Shown: positions 6,470 through 14,424 of the stretch, piece after piece
How the letters are laid out: the number at the start of each line of letters is the position of its first letter
How positions within the stretch are numbered: position 1 is the first letter of the stretch
From: Cryobacterium sp. M96
GTDB taxonomy: Bacteria > Actinomycetota > Actinomycetes > Actinomycetales > Microbacteriaceae
NCBI RefSeq assembly: GCF_002929845.1
Contig: NZ_PJJS01000034.1
Span: 1-57,328 of the forward strand
Length of the DNA stretch: 57,328 nucleotides
Reading direction: 5' to 3'
Position numbers and translations under genes: made by a program
Notes under the pieces: model-generated
Database searches by the model: none
What the model saw: only the letters and a program-made list of their open reading frames with translations
What the model was told of the DNA's origin: nothing

Positions 6470-8569
6470 CTAGAACCGCCCGCCCCCGCCCCGGCGTGAG
6501 CGGGAACCGGCACCGCCGAAGCCGCCGGGCATGCCGAAGCCGCCGCCGCGCCGGCCGCCGCCACCGCCACTGAACATGCCACCCCCGCCACCCCCGCCAC
6601 CCCCGCCGCCGGAGAGGATTGTGTTGATCAGGATGCCGCCGAGCACGGCCCCCATGACCCCGTTCCCGCCGCTACCGCCGGCTCGGTAGCCGGGACCGTG
6701 GCCGCCCGGAACCTGGCCGGCGAACCCGTCGACGTCGTTCCGGGCGCCGGCGATGGCGGCCGCGGCCAGGGAGTTGGCCCGTTGCGAGGCGGCGAGAGCG
6801 GCACCCGGGTCGGTGGCGGCCAGCGATTCGGCCTCCACGAGAACCCTGCCGGCCTCGGCGACCCGGGTGCGCGCCTCCGCGCCCACCGCCCCGCGCCGGG
6901 CGCTGATGAAGTCTTCCGCGGCCGACACCTGCCCGCGCGCGGCGAGCAGGTTCTGGTTGAGGGTGGCCCGGGCGCGCTGGACGTGCGCCTCGGCGTCCCG
7001 CACGCCCTGCAGCGCGGCATCCATCGCGGTGTTGGCGGCGTCGAGCATCGCCATCACCTCGAGCGGGTTGATCCGGCCGGCCGCGGAGCGAGCGCGCACC
7101 TCGGCGAGGGTCTGTTCGGTCTGGCTGATCACTCCCGGCAACGCGGCGGCGGCCTCGGTCGACGTGGGCAGGCCGCGCGCGGTCACCAGATCGGTCTGCA
7201 GCTCGGCGACCGTGGCCGCCATCTGCCGGGTCGCGCCGGCGAGGTCGGTGCCCAGGCGGTCCACGGCGTCCAGGAGCAACCGCGCCTGGTCGACCGATAC
7301 CTCGGCCGCACGGATGTCCACGGCCGCGGCCGCCGTATCGCCGGCACCCAGCCGGGTGGTGGCCCGGGCCAGAGCGGTCTCCGTGAAGGCGAGACGCTCG
7401 CGGGCCTCGGCCGGGTTGTCGGCAACCGTGCCGAGCGCCACGTCGGTGTACCGGGCGGCCAGGGCCGCCAGGCTCTCCTCGCTGCCGGCGAGCCGGGCCC
7501 GCACGGCCTCGGCGCCCTGGGACACGGCAGCGGCGACCTCAGGCGCGTTCTTCTCCAGCTGGCGCAGTTCGTCGAAGTCGTCGGCCTGCGCATCGAGGGT
7601 GAGGTTGGCCTGGCTGCAGAGGTCGATGATCGCCGCGTGCCAGGCGCGCGCCTGCTCTTCGGAGTCGGGTTCGGCGTCGTCGAGCTTCTGCTGCAGGGTG
7701 AACGCCTGGCTGAGCTGCTTCTGCGCCGTTTCGAGCGCGGCCCGGAAGGCGGTGGTGACCTCCGTGCCGTACTGGGCGATCGCGAAGCCGAGCTCCTGCT
7801 CACTGGAACGGATCGCGTCGTCGGTCTGCACGAGGGTACTCGAGGCGCGCCGCTTGAGCTCGGGCGTCGGCAGGGACTGTAGCCCGGTCGGCGCTCCGGC
7901 TCCGGCTGGCAGGGCACGCCCCCGCCCGCGTCGGGCGAGCAGGATGACCGCTCCGGCGACCAGAAGCACCAGCACGGCGATGATCACGAACACGACGATG
8001 AGAAACCCGCCGGCACCGCCGCCGGGGCTTTCGTCCCCGGGGGTGATCTCGCCGGCCGAGACCGGCTCGCCCCGCAGAGCCGCGGAGAAACCCTCGGCTG
8101 CGGCGATCGCGGCGCCGGCCCAGTCGTTCTGGCGCAGAGCCGGCTCGATGGCGACGGTCTCGATCTCCTGGAGCTGGGCATCCGTCAGGGCGGAGTCGGG
8201 GGCCACGGAAAGTTGGTACTGGCGGTCATCCGTCGCTACGGCCAGCAGCACGTCGTTGGTGCCGAGGCCGTTGTTGTCAGCCGTCTGGTCGGCCCACTGC
8301 TCGCGGTCCTCGACCCCTGTGAAACTGTCGACATAGGCCACGAAGAGGTCGGCTCCGGTCTCGGAATAGAGCTCGTCGAACGCGGCCGTGACCTCGTCGG
8401 CGCGGGCGGTGACGGCGTCGACCGTGTCGACGATGTGGCTGGCGCCGAAGTCGACCGGGTTTTGCGCCCAAGCCGCCGTGGGCGCCGACGCGCTGGACAT
8501 CGCAAAGCTCAGAACCGCCGCAACCGCGACCGGAATCAACCACCGTGACCGCATGGACCCCATCCTCAC
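6470..8569 (-). CDS. TPM-domain membrane protein with coiled coil and Gly-rich tail
   Basis: The 699-residue protein has an N-terminal signal peptide (hydrophobic core after MRSRW, cleavage near AWAQ). An extracytoplasmic TPM domain (about residues 40-165) contains NNGLGTNDVLLAVATDD. A single transmembrane helix lies near 186-210, followed by a basic stop-transfer (RRGRGR). A long Ala/Glu-rich helical region covers about 230-620. The C-terminal tail is almost pure glycine with Ser/Arg. TPM domains occur in plant TLP18.3 and many bacterial membrane proteins; here the helical part would be cytoplasmic. The downstream PspA-like gene on the same strand suggests a membrane-integrity module. Starts at Met1, Met3 or Met6 are all possible. 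Confidence 0.88.
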   Translation of the reverse strand: MRMGSMRSRWLIPVAVAAVLSFAMSSASAPTAAWAQNPVDFGASHIVDTVDAVTARADEVTAAFDELYSETGADLFVAYVDSFTGVEDREQWADQTADNNGLGTNDVLLAVATDDRQYQLSVAPDSALTDAQLQEIETVAIEPALRQNDWAGAAIAAAEGFSAALRGEPVSAGEITPGDESPGGGAGGFLIVVFVIIAVLVLLVAGAVILLARRGRGRALPAGAGAPTGLQSLPTPELKRRASSTLVQTDDAIRSSEQELGFAIAQYGTEVTTAFRAALETAQKQLSQAFTLQQKLDDAEPDSEEQARAWHAAIIDLCSQANLTLDAQADDFDELRQLEKNAPEVAAAVSQGAEAVRARLAGSEESLAALAARYTDVALGTVADNPAEARERLAFTETALARATTRLGAGDTAAAAVDIRAAEVSVDQARLLLDAVDRLGTDLAGATRQMAATVAELQTDLVTARGLPTSTEAAAALPGVISQTEQTLAEVRARSAAGRINPLEVMAMLDAANTAMDAALQGVRDAEAHVQRARATLNQNLLAARGQVSAAEDFISARRGAVGAEARTRVAEAGRVLVEAESLAATDPGAALAASQRANSLAAAAIAGARNDVDGFAGQVPGGHGPGYRAGGSGGNGVMGAVLGGILINTILSGGGGGGGGGGGMFSGGGGGRRGGGFGMPGGFGGAGSRSRRGGGGRF

Positions 8570-8887
8570 ACCACCATCGACACTCGGGCGTTCCCAGGTC
8601 GAGCATAGGACGGCGACACAGGCCCGTCCACCGCCCAGGCAGGAGTATCACTGTTGCCCACTGTCACGGCGGCCGGCTGGCTGGCTGGGCATCTGCCGCG
8701 GGCTGCAGATCATCGACGACACCCCTGATGGTCAGGTCGAGGTCGTCGAGCACCTCGCCGGCGCCCGCCGGGTCTCGAGCCTGTCGATCGGCCCCGAACG
8801 GGAATTCGCTTCACCGTGCGCCGTTTAGGTCAGGGTGGGGCGCGCAGTCTTCTCCGTGCGCCTCGTCGACAAAAGGAGCTCTACGAC
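8570..8887. other. Intergenic region between divergent TPM and aldo/keto reductase genes
   Basis: This 318-bp stretch must hold both divergent promoters, but no strong -35/-10 pair is clear. A frame on the plus strand ending at 8828 contains LGICRGLQIIDDTPDGQ, reminiscent of the nucleophile segment of class I glutamine amidotransferases, but nothing else supports a gene. It may be a remnant or chance. Confidence 0.3.
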
Positions 8888-9736
8888 ATGACCGCAGCAC
8901 CGACGACATCCATTCCCCGCATCACCCTCAACAATGGAGAGACGATCCCGCAGCTCGGGTTCGGCGTGTACCAGATTGAGCCGGCCGACACCAGGCGGTC
9001 GACGCTCGCCGCCCTCGAGGTGGGCTACCGCCACATCGACACCGCCGAGATGTACGGCAACGAGCAGGGCGTCGGCGAGGCCGTGCGCGAATCCGGCCTG
9101 GATCGGATTGACGTCTTCGTCACGAGCAAGCTCAACAACGGCTTCCACTCCCGAACTGATGCCCTGGCCGCCTTCGAGCAGACGCTCGAGACCCTCGGCT
9201 TCGACTACCTCGACCTCTTCCTGATCCACTGGCCGCTGCCGGCCGTCGGAGACTTCGTCGAGACCTGGAAGGCGTTGGAGGAGATGCACGCCTCCGGGCG
9301 GGTGAAGACCATCGGCGTCTCCAACTTCCAGCCGCAGCACCTGCGGCGTCTCCTCGACGAGACCGGCACAGTGCCGGCCATCAACCAGATCGAGGTGCAC
9401 CCGTACCTGACCCAGGACAACGTGCGCGCGTTCAACACGCAGCACGGCATCGTGACCGAAGCATGGTCGCCCATCGCACAGGGCAGGGTGCTCGGCGACC
9501 CCGTGATCACGGCCATCGCCGGCCGCCTGGGCCGCTCTGCCGCTCAGGTCACCCTGCGCTGGCACCTGCAGCGTGGCGACATCGTGTTCCCGAAGTCCGT
9601 CACCCGCAGCCGGGTCGAGGAGAACTTCGCGCTCTTCGACTTCGAATTGACTGCCGACGACCTGGCTGCGATCACAGCGTTGAACCGCGACAAGCGCACC
9701 GGCCCCGACCCGGACCAGTTCAACTGGATTCCCTGA
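8888..9736 (+). CDS. Aldo/keto reductase (2,5-diketo-D-gluconate reductase-like)
   Basis: The 282-residue protein starts at an ATG 11 bp after AAGGAG. It carries the AKR catalytic tetrad: Asp and Tyr in YRHIDTAEMYGNE, Lys in VTSKLNN and His in LFLIHWPLP. The NADPH-binding end PKSVTRSRVEENFALFDFEL is typical of AKR3/AKR5 members. These are soluble TIM-barrel enzymes that reduce aldehydes and ketones with NADPH; the physiological substrate is not evident. The gene is transcribed away from the TPM/PspA unit and is followed closely by a GNAT gene that appears to have its own -10 box. Confidence 0.93.
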   Translation: MTAAPTTSIPRITLNNGETIPQLGFGVYQIEPADTRRSTLAALEVGYRHIDTAEMYGNEQGVGEAVRESGLDRIDVFVTSKLNNGFHSRTDALAAFEQTLETLGFDYLDLFLIHWPLPAVGDFVETWKALEEMHASGRVKTIGVSNFQPQHLRRLLDETGTVPAINQIEVHPYLTQDNVRAFNTQHGIVTEAWSPIAQGRVLGDPVITAIAGRLGRSAAQVTLRWHLQRGDIVFPKSVTRSRVEENFALFDFELTADDLAAITALNRDKRTGPDPDQFNWIP

Positions 9737-9759
9737 CCACCCGCAGGGGTCCGGGTCAC

Positions 9760-9765
9760 TAGTCT
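9760..9765 (+). promoter_or_regulatory. Possible -10 box (TAGTCT) for a leaderless GNAT transcript
   Basis: TAGTCT ends 6 bp before the ATG at 9772 and there is no ribosome-binding site between them. This matches the TANNNT spacing of leaderless actinobacterial promoters. No clear -35 is seen. Confidence 0.45.
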
Positions 9766-9771
9766 GGACGG

Positions 9772-10344
9772 ATGCCGCTCGAGACCCGCACCGCCCGCCT
9801 CCTGCTGCGCCGTTGGCGTGAGTCAGACCTGGCGCCGTTCGCCGCGATGGGGGAGGACCCGGAGGTGATGCGGTACTTCCCGTCTCGGCTGACCCGGACC
9901 CAGAGCGACGAGCTCGCCGGCCGGGCCGACCGGCTCTTCGAGACGCACGGCTACGGACTCTGGGCGCTCGAGAAACAGTCGACGGGTGACTTCATCGGCT
10001 TCACCGGGCTCGCTCCCGTGCCCGCGTTCATCCCCGGACCCGGCGGGCTCGAGGTCGGCTGGCGGCTGGCCCGCTCCTTCTGGGGCCAGGGCTACGCCAC
10101 CGAAGCCGCCCGGGCGGCCCTCGATGTCGCTTTTGGGCGGCTCGATCTCGAACAGGTGCAGGCGATCACGGCGGTCATCAACGAACCGTCGCGGGCCGTG
10201 ATGGAACGACTCGGGATGACCGCGACCGCCGAGTTCCAGCATCCGAAAATTCCCGTCGGCTCACCGCTCCGGGTTCACATCCGCTACGCGGTTTCCCGGG
10301 CGGCCGCCGCCCAGGCGTGCGCCGCGGCCGATCTCACCCGGTAG
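9772..10344 (+). CDS. GNAT family N-acetyltransferase (RimJ/RimL-like)
   Basis: The 190-residue protein opens with LETRTARLLLRRWRESDLAPF, the usual start of RimJ/RimL-type acetyltransferases. It contains the acetyl-CoA-binding segment WRLARSFWGQGYATEAARA and the INEPSRAVMERLGM helix. It transfers an acetyl group from acetyl-CoA to an amine, perhaps a protein N-terminus or small molecule. The C-terminal 20 residues (AAAAQACAAADLTR) look like an unconserved tail. Its stop codon overlaps a possible -10 box (TAGAGT, 10342-10347) for the next gene. Confidence 0.9.
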   Translation: MPLETRTARLLLRRWRESDLAPFAAMGEDPEVMRYFPSRLTRTQSDELAGRADRLFETHGYGLWALEKQSTGDFIGFTGLAPVPAFIPGPGGLEVGWRLARSFWGQGYATEAARAALDVAFGRLDLEQVQAITAVINEPSRAVMERLGMTATAEFQHPKIPVGSPLRVHIRYAVSRAAAAQACAAADLTR

Positions 10345-10379
10345 AGTTCAGGCACTTTACAAAAGGACTGGCCGCCACC

Positions 10380-10424
10380 ATGGAATCGACTGTCGCGCAC
10401 CATCTCCGTCCAGCGTGCGCATGA
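10380..10424 (+). CDS. Putative 14-residue leader peptide coupled to the M20 peptidase gene
   Basis: An ATG at 10380 opens a frame encoding MESTVAHHLRPACA and ending in TGA at 10422-10424, which overlaps the ATG of the M20 gene as ATGA. AAAAGGA at 10361-10367 is the only good ribosome-binding site in the leader and lies 12 nt before this ATG; the M20 ATG has none. This suggests translational coupling. The peptide has two adjacent histidines but no amino-acid run indicating attenuation. No comparative support is available. Confidence 0.4.
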   Translation: MESTVAHHLRPACA

Positions 10425-11752
10425 GCGACCATGAAGCCCTGACCCGCCAGACGGTGGACCTGCTGCGCGACCTCATCCGCAACGCCTGCGTCAACGACGG
10501 CACTCCCGATTCGGGCGGCGAGATTCGCAGCGTGCGTACGCTCGAGGGGTTCTTCGCCGGGTCGGGACTCGACCTCGAGGTGGTGGAACCGCATCCGGGC
10601 CGCGCCTCCCTGATCGCTCGAATCCGGGGCACCGATCCCACGGCGCCCACGCTCGCCCTGGTCGGCCACCTCGACGTGGTGCCGGTCGACGACGGCGGCT
10701 GGAGCCGCGACCCCTTCGGCGCCGAGATCATCGACGGCGAGATCTGGGGACGCGGCGCCCTCGACATGCTCTACCTGACCGCCAGTTACGCGGTCGTCAC
10801 CCGGGCCATTGCGACCGGACCGTTCCGGCCGCGCGGCGACCTCATCTTCGCCGCGGTTGCCGACGAGGAAGACGGCAGCCACTTCGGCGTGGAATGGCTC
10901 ACCGAGCACCGGCTCGATCTGATCGACGCGGACGCCGTGCTCACCGAGTCCGGCGGGGCCATGGTCGGGCCGCGGCCGCTGATCTCGACGGCCGTCGGCG
11001 AAAAAGGTATCGCCGGGCGGCGCCTTTCCGTGCGCGGCACCCCCGGCCATGGGTCGGCCCCGTGGGGCGCGCGCAACGCCGCGGTGATCGCGGCGGATGC
11101 CGTGGGGCGCCTGGCCCGCTACCGCGCCCCGGTGCAGATCACCGCCGACTGGCGCCGATATGTGCAGGCCCTCGACCTGGAACCCGACCTTGCCGCGCGC
11201 CTGCTCGACCCGCACCGGATCGACGGCGCCCTGAACGAGCTCGGCAGCCTGGCCGGGTTCGCGCACGCATCCACCCACACCACCATCTCGCCCAACATCG
11301 TGCGGGCCGGGGTGAAGGACAACGTCATCCCCGCGCTCGCCACGATCACCCTCGATATCCGGGTGCTGCCCGACCTGTCAGCCGTCGACGTCGACGCCTA
11401 CCTGCGGGAGGCGCTCGGCGACCTGGCCGACGAGGTCACGATCGAGGGCGACGAATTCGCCGCGGCCACCCGGTCCGCGGTCGACACGCCGCTCTTCCAC
11501 TCGCTCGGCAAGGCCGTGCGCCGGGCCTACCCCGACGCCGACCTGCTCCCGGTGCTCAGCGTCGGCGGCTCCGATGCGCGGTTCTACCGCCGCCGCGGCG
11601 TCCCTGCCTACGGTTTCGCGCTGCTCGGCCGGCACTGGGACTACGGCACCTTCCGGCAGCTGTTCCACGGCAACGACGAGCGCATCGACATCGGCTCGAT
11701 CGCGTTGACGGTCGCGGCCCTCGACACCGTCGTTCGCGACTTCCTCGACTGA
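10421..11752 (+). CDS. M20 family metallopeptidase (ArgE/DapE/ACY1-like)
   Basis: The 443-residue protein has the co-catalytic zinc motifs of M20 hydrolases. These are GHLDVVPVDD (His and Asp), GRGALDM (bridging Asp) and a DEEDGS glutamate pair, with a dimerisation lid domain inserted in the middle. A C-terminal histidine lies in LFHGNDERI, the usual LFHGxNE-type end. M20 enzymes cleave peptide or N-acyl bonds; the substrate is undefined. GTG at 10415 is an alternative start two codons upstream. The ATG overlaps the stop of a short leader frame. The DUF1294 gene follows after 23 bp with its own GAGGAGA site, suggesting an operon. Confidence 0.92.
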   Translation: MSDHEALTRQTVDLLRDLIRNACVNDGTPDSGGEIRSVRTLEGFFAGSGLDLEVVEPHPGRASLIARIRGTDPTAPTLALVGHLDVVPVDDGGWSRDPFGAEIIDGEIWGRGALDMLYLTASYAVVTRAIATGPFRPRGDLIFAAVADEEDGSHFGVEWLTEHRLDLIDADAVLTESGGAMVGPRPLISTAVGEKGIAGRRLSVRGTPGHGSAPWGARNAAVIAADAVGRLARYRAPVQITADWRRYVQALDLEPDLAARLLDPHRIDGALNELGSLAGFAHASTHTTISPNIVRAGVKDNVIPALATITLDIRVLPDLSAVDVDAYLREALGDLADEVTIEGDEFAAATRSAVDTPLFHSLGKAVRRAYPDADLLPVLSVGGSDARFYRRRGVPAYGFALLGRHWDYGTFRQLFHGNDERIDIGSIALTVAALDTVVRDFLD

Positions 11753-11775
11753 GCTGCTGCCGCGAGGAGACACAG

Positions 11776-12219
11776 ATGAGACAGACCAAGCCCAGGCGGC
11801 AGTCCCCACGCACGAGGCAGACCGGCACGCGGCGACGGATGCCCGCCCGCACCGGTTCGGGAGCCGTCGCCTACCTCGCCATCGTCGCCTTCACGTCGAT
11901 CTACCTCGTCGTCGACGCCTACCGACCGGTCTCGATCTGGGTGGCCGCGTTCTACCTGGCCGTCAGCCTCGCCTGCTTCGTCGCCTACGCCATGGACAAG
12001 ACCGCAGCGGTCGCTGCGCGCTGGCGGGTGCCGGAGAACACCCTGCTGCTGCTCGGATTCGCCGGCGGCTGGCCGGGCGCGATCGTGGCGCAGCAGGTGC
12101 TGCGGCACAAAACCAAGAAGGCCGGTTTTCGGCAGGCGTTCTGGGGCACGGTGGCCCTGAATGTGCTGGCTTTCGTCGTGATCTTCTCGCCGCTGCTGCC
12201 GGATATGCTGGCCCGCTGA
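11776..12219 (+). CDS. DUF1294 small membrane protein
   Basis: The protein has 147 residues. A basic N-terminus rich in Arg/Thr/Gln is followed by two hydrophobic helices (about 32-50 and 55-75). The conserved motif AYAMDKTAAVAARWRVPE precedes LLLLGFAGGWPGAIVAQQ, with the KTKKAGFRQAFW segment and a last transmembrane helix. This order is diagnostic for DUF1294 (YsaA-like) proteins, whose function is unknown. In many homologues a cold-shock domain is fused at the N-terminus; here it is replaced by about 30 basic, probably disordered residues. The ATG has a GAGGAGA ribosome-binding site 8 bp upstream. Confidence 0.88.
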   Translation: MRQTKPRRQSPRTRQTGTRRRMPARTGSGAVAYLAIVAFTSIYLVVDAYRPVSIWVAAFYLAVSLACFVAYAMDKTAAVAARWRVPENTLLLLGFAGGWPGAIVAQQVLRHKTKKAGFRQAFWGTVALNVLAFVVIFSPLLPDMLAR

Positions 12220-12366
12220 ACCGAGCCGAGCCGAGCCGGGGGCGCGTGCCCGGCCGCGGGATACTCGTTCGATGTCGAGGACGGCGACGTATTTCGTGCA
12301 CAATTCCGTGGTGGACGAACTCTATACCGTCTCCTGCCCTGACATCCTGCCGACCGGACCGCCCGA

Positions 12367-12477
12367 CCTGAAGGCGGGCAAGGGAACGCCGACCCGGATT
12401 CCCCGGTGACGCCGGCATACCCGAGACCGTACTGGTTCACCGGCACGATCCGCGAGGTGACCGTGGACGTAGGTCGA
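12367..12477 (+). pseudogene. C-terminal remnant of an arylsulfatase-like gene
   Basis: One frame reads DPDSPVTPAYPRPYWFTGTI and then REVTVDV (about 12391-12471). In arylsulfatases the C-terminal domain ends with a DxGxPV...Y..PxxFTGxIxxVTVDV segment, which this matches well. No upstream start or sulfatase catalytic motif (CxPSR) is present, and frames are interrupted just before and after. I therefore read it as the last surviving piece of a deleted gene. The rest of 12220-12591 holds CCGAG repeats near 12221 and the control region of the next gene. Confidence 0.5.
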
Positions 12478-12543
12478 GCTCCGAGCTCATATGGCGCGGC
12501 GATAGAACGGCAGCACGCCGGGATCCCTGTTGTGTATTTATGC

Positions 12544-12565
12544 TTGTATTGATAAGGTGATACAA
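12544..12565 (+). promoter_or_regulatory. Inverted repeat TTGTAT-N10-ATACAA, candidate operator of the GntR regulator
   Basis: TTGTAT (12544-12549) and ATACAA (12560-12565) form perfect half-sites in an AT-rich patch that is unusual for this genome. It lies 26 bp upstream of the ATG of the membrane-protein/GntR pair. GntR-family proteins bind such inverted repeats, and autoregulation would fit. Binding is inferred from position only. Confidence 0.45.
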
Positions 12566-12591
12566 AACTAAGAACACAAAAAGGGGATCTG

Positions 12592-13539
12592 ATGCTCGGT
12601 GACGTCTGGTCCAACATGATCTTCCACGTCGCCGTGTCCACGTGGACGGTAGCCGGTCTGCTCGTGGGGTCGTGCGTGCTGCTGTGGGTCTTGACCCATG
12701 TTCCCGCCGTGCAGCGTCGGCTCGTCGCCCACGCGTCAACGGTCGCCGGGCTCGGCCTGCCGCACGCCTCGCATCCGATGGTCTTGGCGGCCCAGGTGCG
12801 GAGAGTGCGGGGCTTCTCCGGCGGCGGATTCCTCGGCGTGATCGTCTCGATTTTCCTCGTGTACTTCATCGGGGCGGACCGCAGTGGTTCGGCCACCGTG
12901 TTCCTGCTTGGCGGTTTCGTGATCGTCGGGGTGCTGGGTGGCGCGATCGCAGCCGTGGCCGGCGAGGTGGCGAGGACCGGTGAGGGTGAGCGGGTTGCCC
13001 ATGGGCGGCGCACCCGCTTGGCCGATTACGTTCCGCGGTGGGAACGCGTCGGCGTTCGTGGCACCGTATTCCTCAATCTGGCGGTCGTCGGTGTGCTGAT
13101 ACTGCTGCCTGTTTTTTGGAAGCTGCAGCTCTCCGTCTTCCCGCAGTCCTTCAGCGTGGCGGTCGTCGTGGCCGGGCTGGCCGTGGCGCTGCTCGCGGCC
13201 TTCGAAATCGGCGGTCGCATCGTCGTCGCGCGTCCCCAGACCATGGCGTCGGAGCAGGAGCTGGCCTGGGACGATGCGATGCGCTCGGCCGCGATCCTGG
13301 ATCTGGTCGCCGCCGCGTTCCTCCTCGGTGCTTTTGGTGTCTTCTTCGGCCTTCAGGAGATCGCGATGGCGGTGCGACCGGGAATCGGTGGCGGCGTAGC
13401 CTCCGTGGAGTCGTTCAACCTGTTCGGGCTGGTCGTGCTGGGCGCGGGTGCCGCCGCATCCGTTCTCACCTCGTCACGGCGTCACTTTCGGCGAACCCTC
13501 CACGCGGATGCCGGTTCGCGCCCGGTCGGCCCGCAGTGA
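12592..13539 (+). CDS. Integral membrane protein (unknown function) co-transcribed with a GntR regulator
   Basis: The 315-residue protein has about six to seven hydrophobic segments: near 12-32, 83-100, 104-124, 158-175, 186-205, 236-257 and 274-292. A loop of polar residues (GEVARTGEGERVAHGRRTRL) lies in between. I do not recognise the family. It is not an ABC permease by any motif I can see. It has an AAAAAGGGG ribosome-binding site, and its stop codon overlaps the GTG of a YtrA-type regulator (GTGA). Membrane proteins or ABC transporters commonly accompany YtrA-type GntR regulators, often in cell-envelope stress responses, so that is the best guess. Confidence 0.85.
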   Translation: MLGDVWSNMIFHVAVSTWTVAGLLVGSCVLLWVLTHVPAVQRRLVAHASTVAGLGLPHASHPMVLAAQVRRVRGFSGGGFLGVIVSIFLVYFIGADRSGSATVFLLGGFVIVGVLGGAIAAVAGEVARTGEGERVAHGRRTRLADYVPRWERVGVRGTVFLNLAVVGVLILLPVFWKLQLSVFPQSFSVAVVVAGLAVALLAAFEIGGRIVVARPQTMASEQELAWDDAMRSAAILDLVAAAFLLGAFGVFFGLQEIAMAVRPGIGGGVASVESFNLFGLVVLGAGAAASVLTSSRRHFRRTLHADAGSRPVGPQ

Positions 13540-13892
13540 TTCTCCGCATCGACCCGCGCTCGGCGACACCGCCGTTCGACCAGCTGCGCGTGCAGGTCAT
13601 TGCGCACATCCGGAGCGGGGCCATGGTCGCGGGAACACGCCTGCCCACGGTGCGCAGGCTCGCCGCTGACCTGGTGCTCGCGCCGAACACCGTGGCGCGT
13701 GCCTACAAGGAACTCGAGGCGGGGGGGTTCATCGAGACCCGCGGCAGGGCCGGTTCCTTCGTCAAGGCCGCACCGGACTCGGTCGAACAGCAGGCGCTCG
13801 GCGCGGCAAAGACCTATGTCGAACGGCTGCGGGAGCTGGGGGTCAGCCCGGCCGACACGGTGGCGTACGTCACCACGTTCCTGCAGAACTGA
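13536..13892 (+). CDS. GntR family transcriptional regulator, YtrA subfamily
   Basis: The 118-residue protein opens with ILRIDPRSATPPFDQLRVQV and has the GntR winged helix: G..LPTVRRLAADLVLAPNTVARAYKELEAGGFIETRGRAGSFV. The C-terminal effector part is only about 45 residues of helix, as in the YtrA subfamily, which lacks a large ligand-binding domain. The GTG start overlaps the upstream membrane-protein stop as GTGA, so the two are translationally coupled. A longer open frame upstream is in the wrong frame of the membrane gene and is rejected. The inverted repeat at 12544 is the likely operator. Confidence 0.93.
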   Translation: MILRIDPRSATPPFDQLRVQVIAHIRSGAMVAGTRLPTVRRLAADLVLAPNTVARAYKELEAGGFIETRGRAGSFVKAAPDSVEQQALGAAKTYVERLRELGVSPADTVAYVTTFLQN

Positions 13893-13952
13893 GGCCCGGC
13901 CGTTGGTGAGATCGGGTGCCGGTCGCGGCCGGTGGTCATCGGTTGCCCCGGG

Positions 13953-14306
13953 TCAGAACAGGTGCCGCAGGTAGCGCTCCGGGGCCTCCAGGAAGGAGCG
14001 CCAGTCGCGCACCAGGTCAAGGTCTTCCCAGGCGCACGGGCGGTAACCCCAGGGCCCGACCTCGTAGATGGCGGCGCCCGGGAGCGACGCCAGGATCGGG
14101 GAGTGCGTCAAGAGGATGACCTGGGATCCGCCCGCGTCCAGGATGTCCTGCTGGTGGCGGATCAGGGCGAGAGAACCGGTGGAGGAGAGGGCCGACTCCG
14201 ACTCGTCGAGGATCCACAAGCCCGGGTAGCGGGACCGTGCCGCGACGAGGTGGAGGAAGGATTCGCCGTGCGAGCGCTCGTGAAACACGGGCTCGCTGAC
14301 AGGCAT
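13953..14306 (-). pseudogene. Truncated AAA/ABC-type ATPase (C-terminal half only)
   Basis: The frame encodes EPVFHERSHGESFL, a Walker B-like LWILDESESALS, an H-motif strand VILLTHSPILA and the tail WEDLDLVRDWRSFLEAPERY. This is the C-terminal half of a compact AAA_21-type ATPase of about 230 residues. The N-terminal half with the Walker A P-loop is missing, and the Walker B reads DESES where DEPES is expected. Similarity stops at about residue 5. The adjoining sequence is an inverted repeat (14324-14383) and then a hydrolase fragment on the other strand. It is therefore a truncated gene and cannot bind ATP normally. Confidence 0.75.
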
Positions 14307-14323
14307 CCGTCGTCACGTAATCG

Positions 14324-14383
14324 CGGAGATTTTCGGGAAACGCCGGTTCGGGGGCCATGAGCGGCGTGTCGCGAAAATCTCCG
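14324..14383. repeat. Inverted repeat at a gene-truncation junction
   Basis: CGGAGATTTTCG-type arms of 22 nt (14324-14345 and 14362-14383) pair with two mismatches around a 16-nt loop. The core CGGAGATTTT is shared with the arms of the 87-nt element family, but flanks and loop differ. It lies exactly between a 5'-truncated ATPase gene and a 5'-truncated alpha/beta hydrolase gene, facing away from each other. Confidence 0.65.
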
Positions 14384-14424
14384 AGGTTGGTGCTGCGGGC
14401 GCACCGGATGACCCGCGGCAGCCC

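Noticed and set aside
13038..13535. N-terminal extension of the GntR regulator
   Set aside because: It would lie in another frame inside the membrane-protein gene; the conserved GntR start is at the GTG at 13536.
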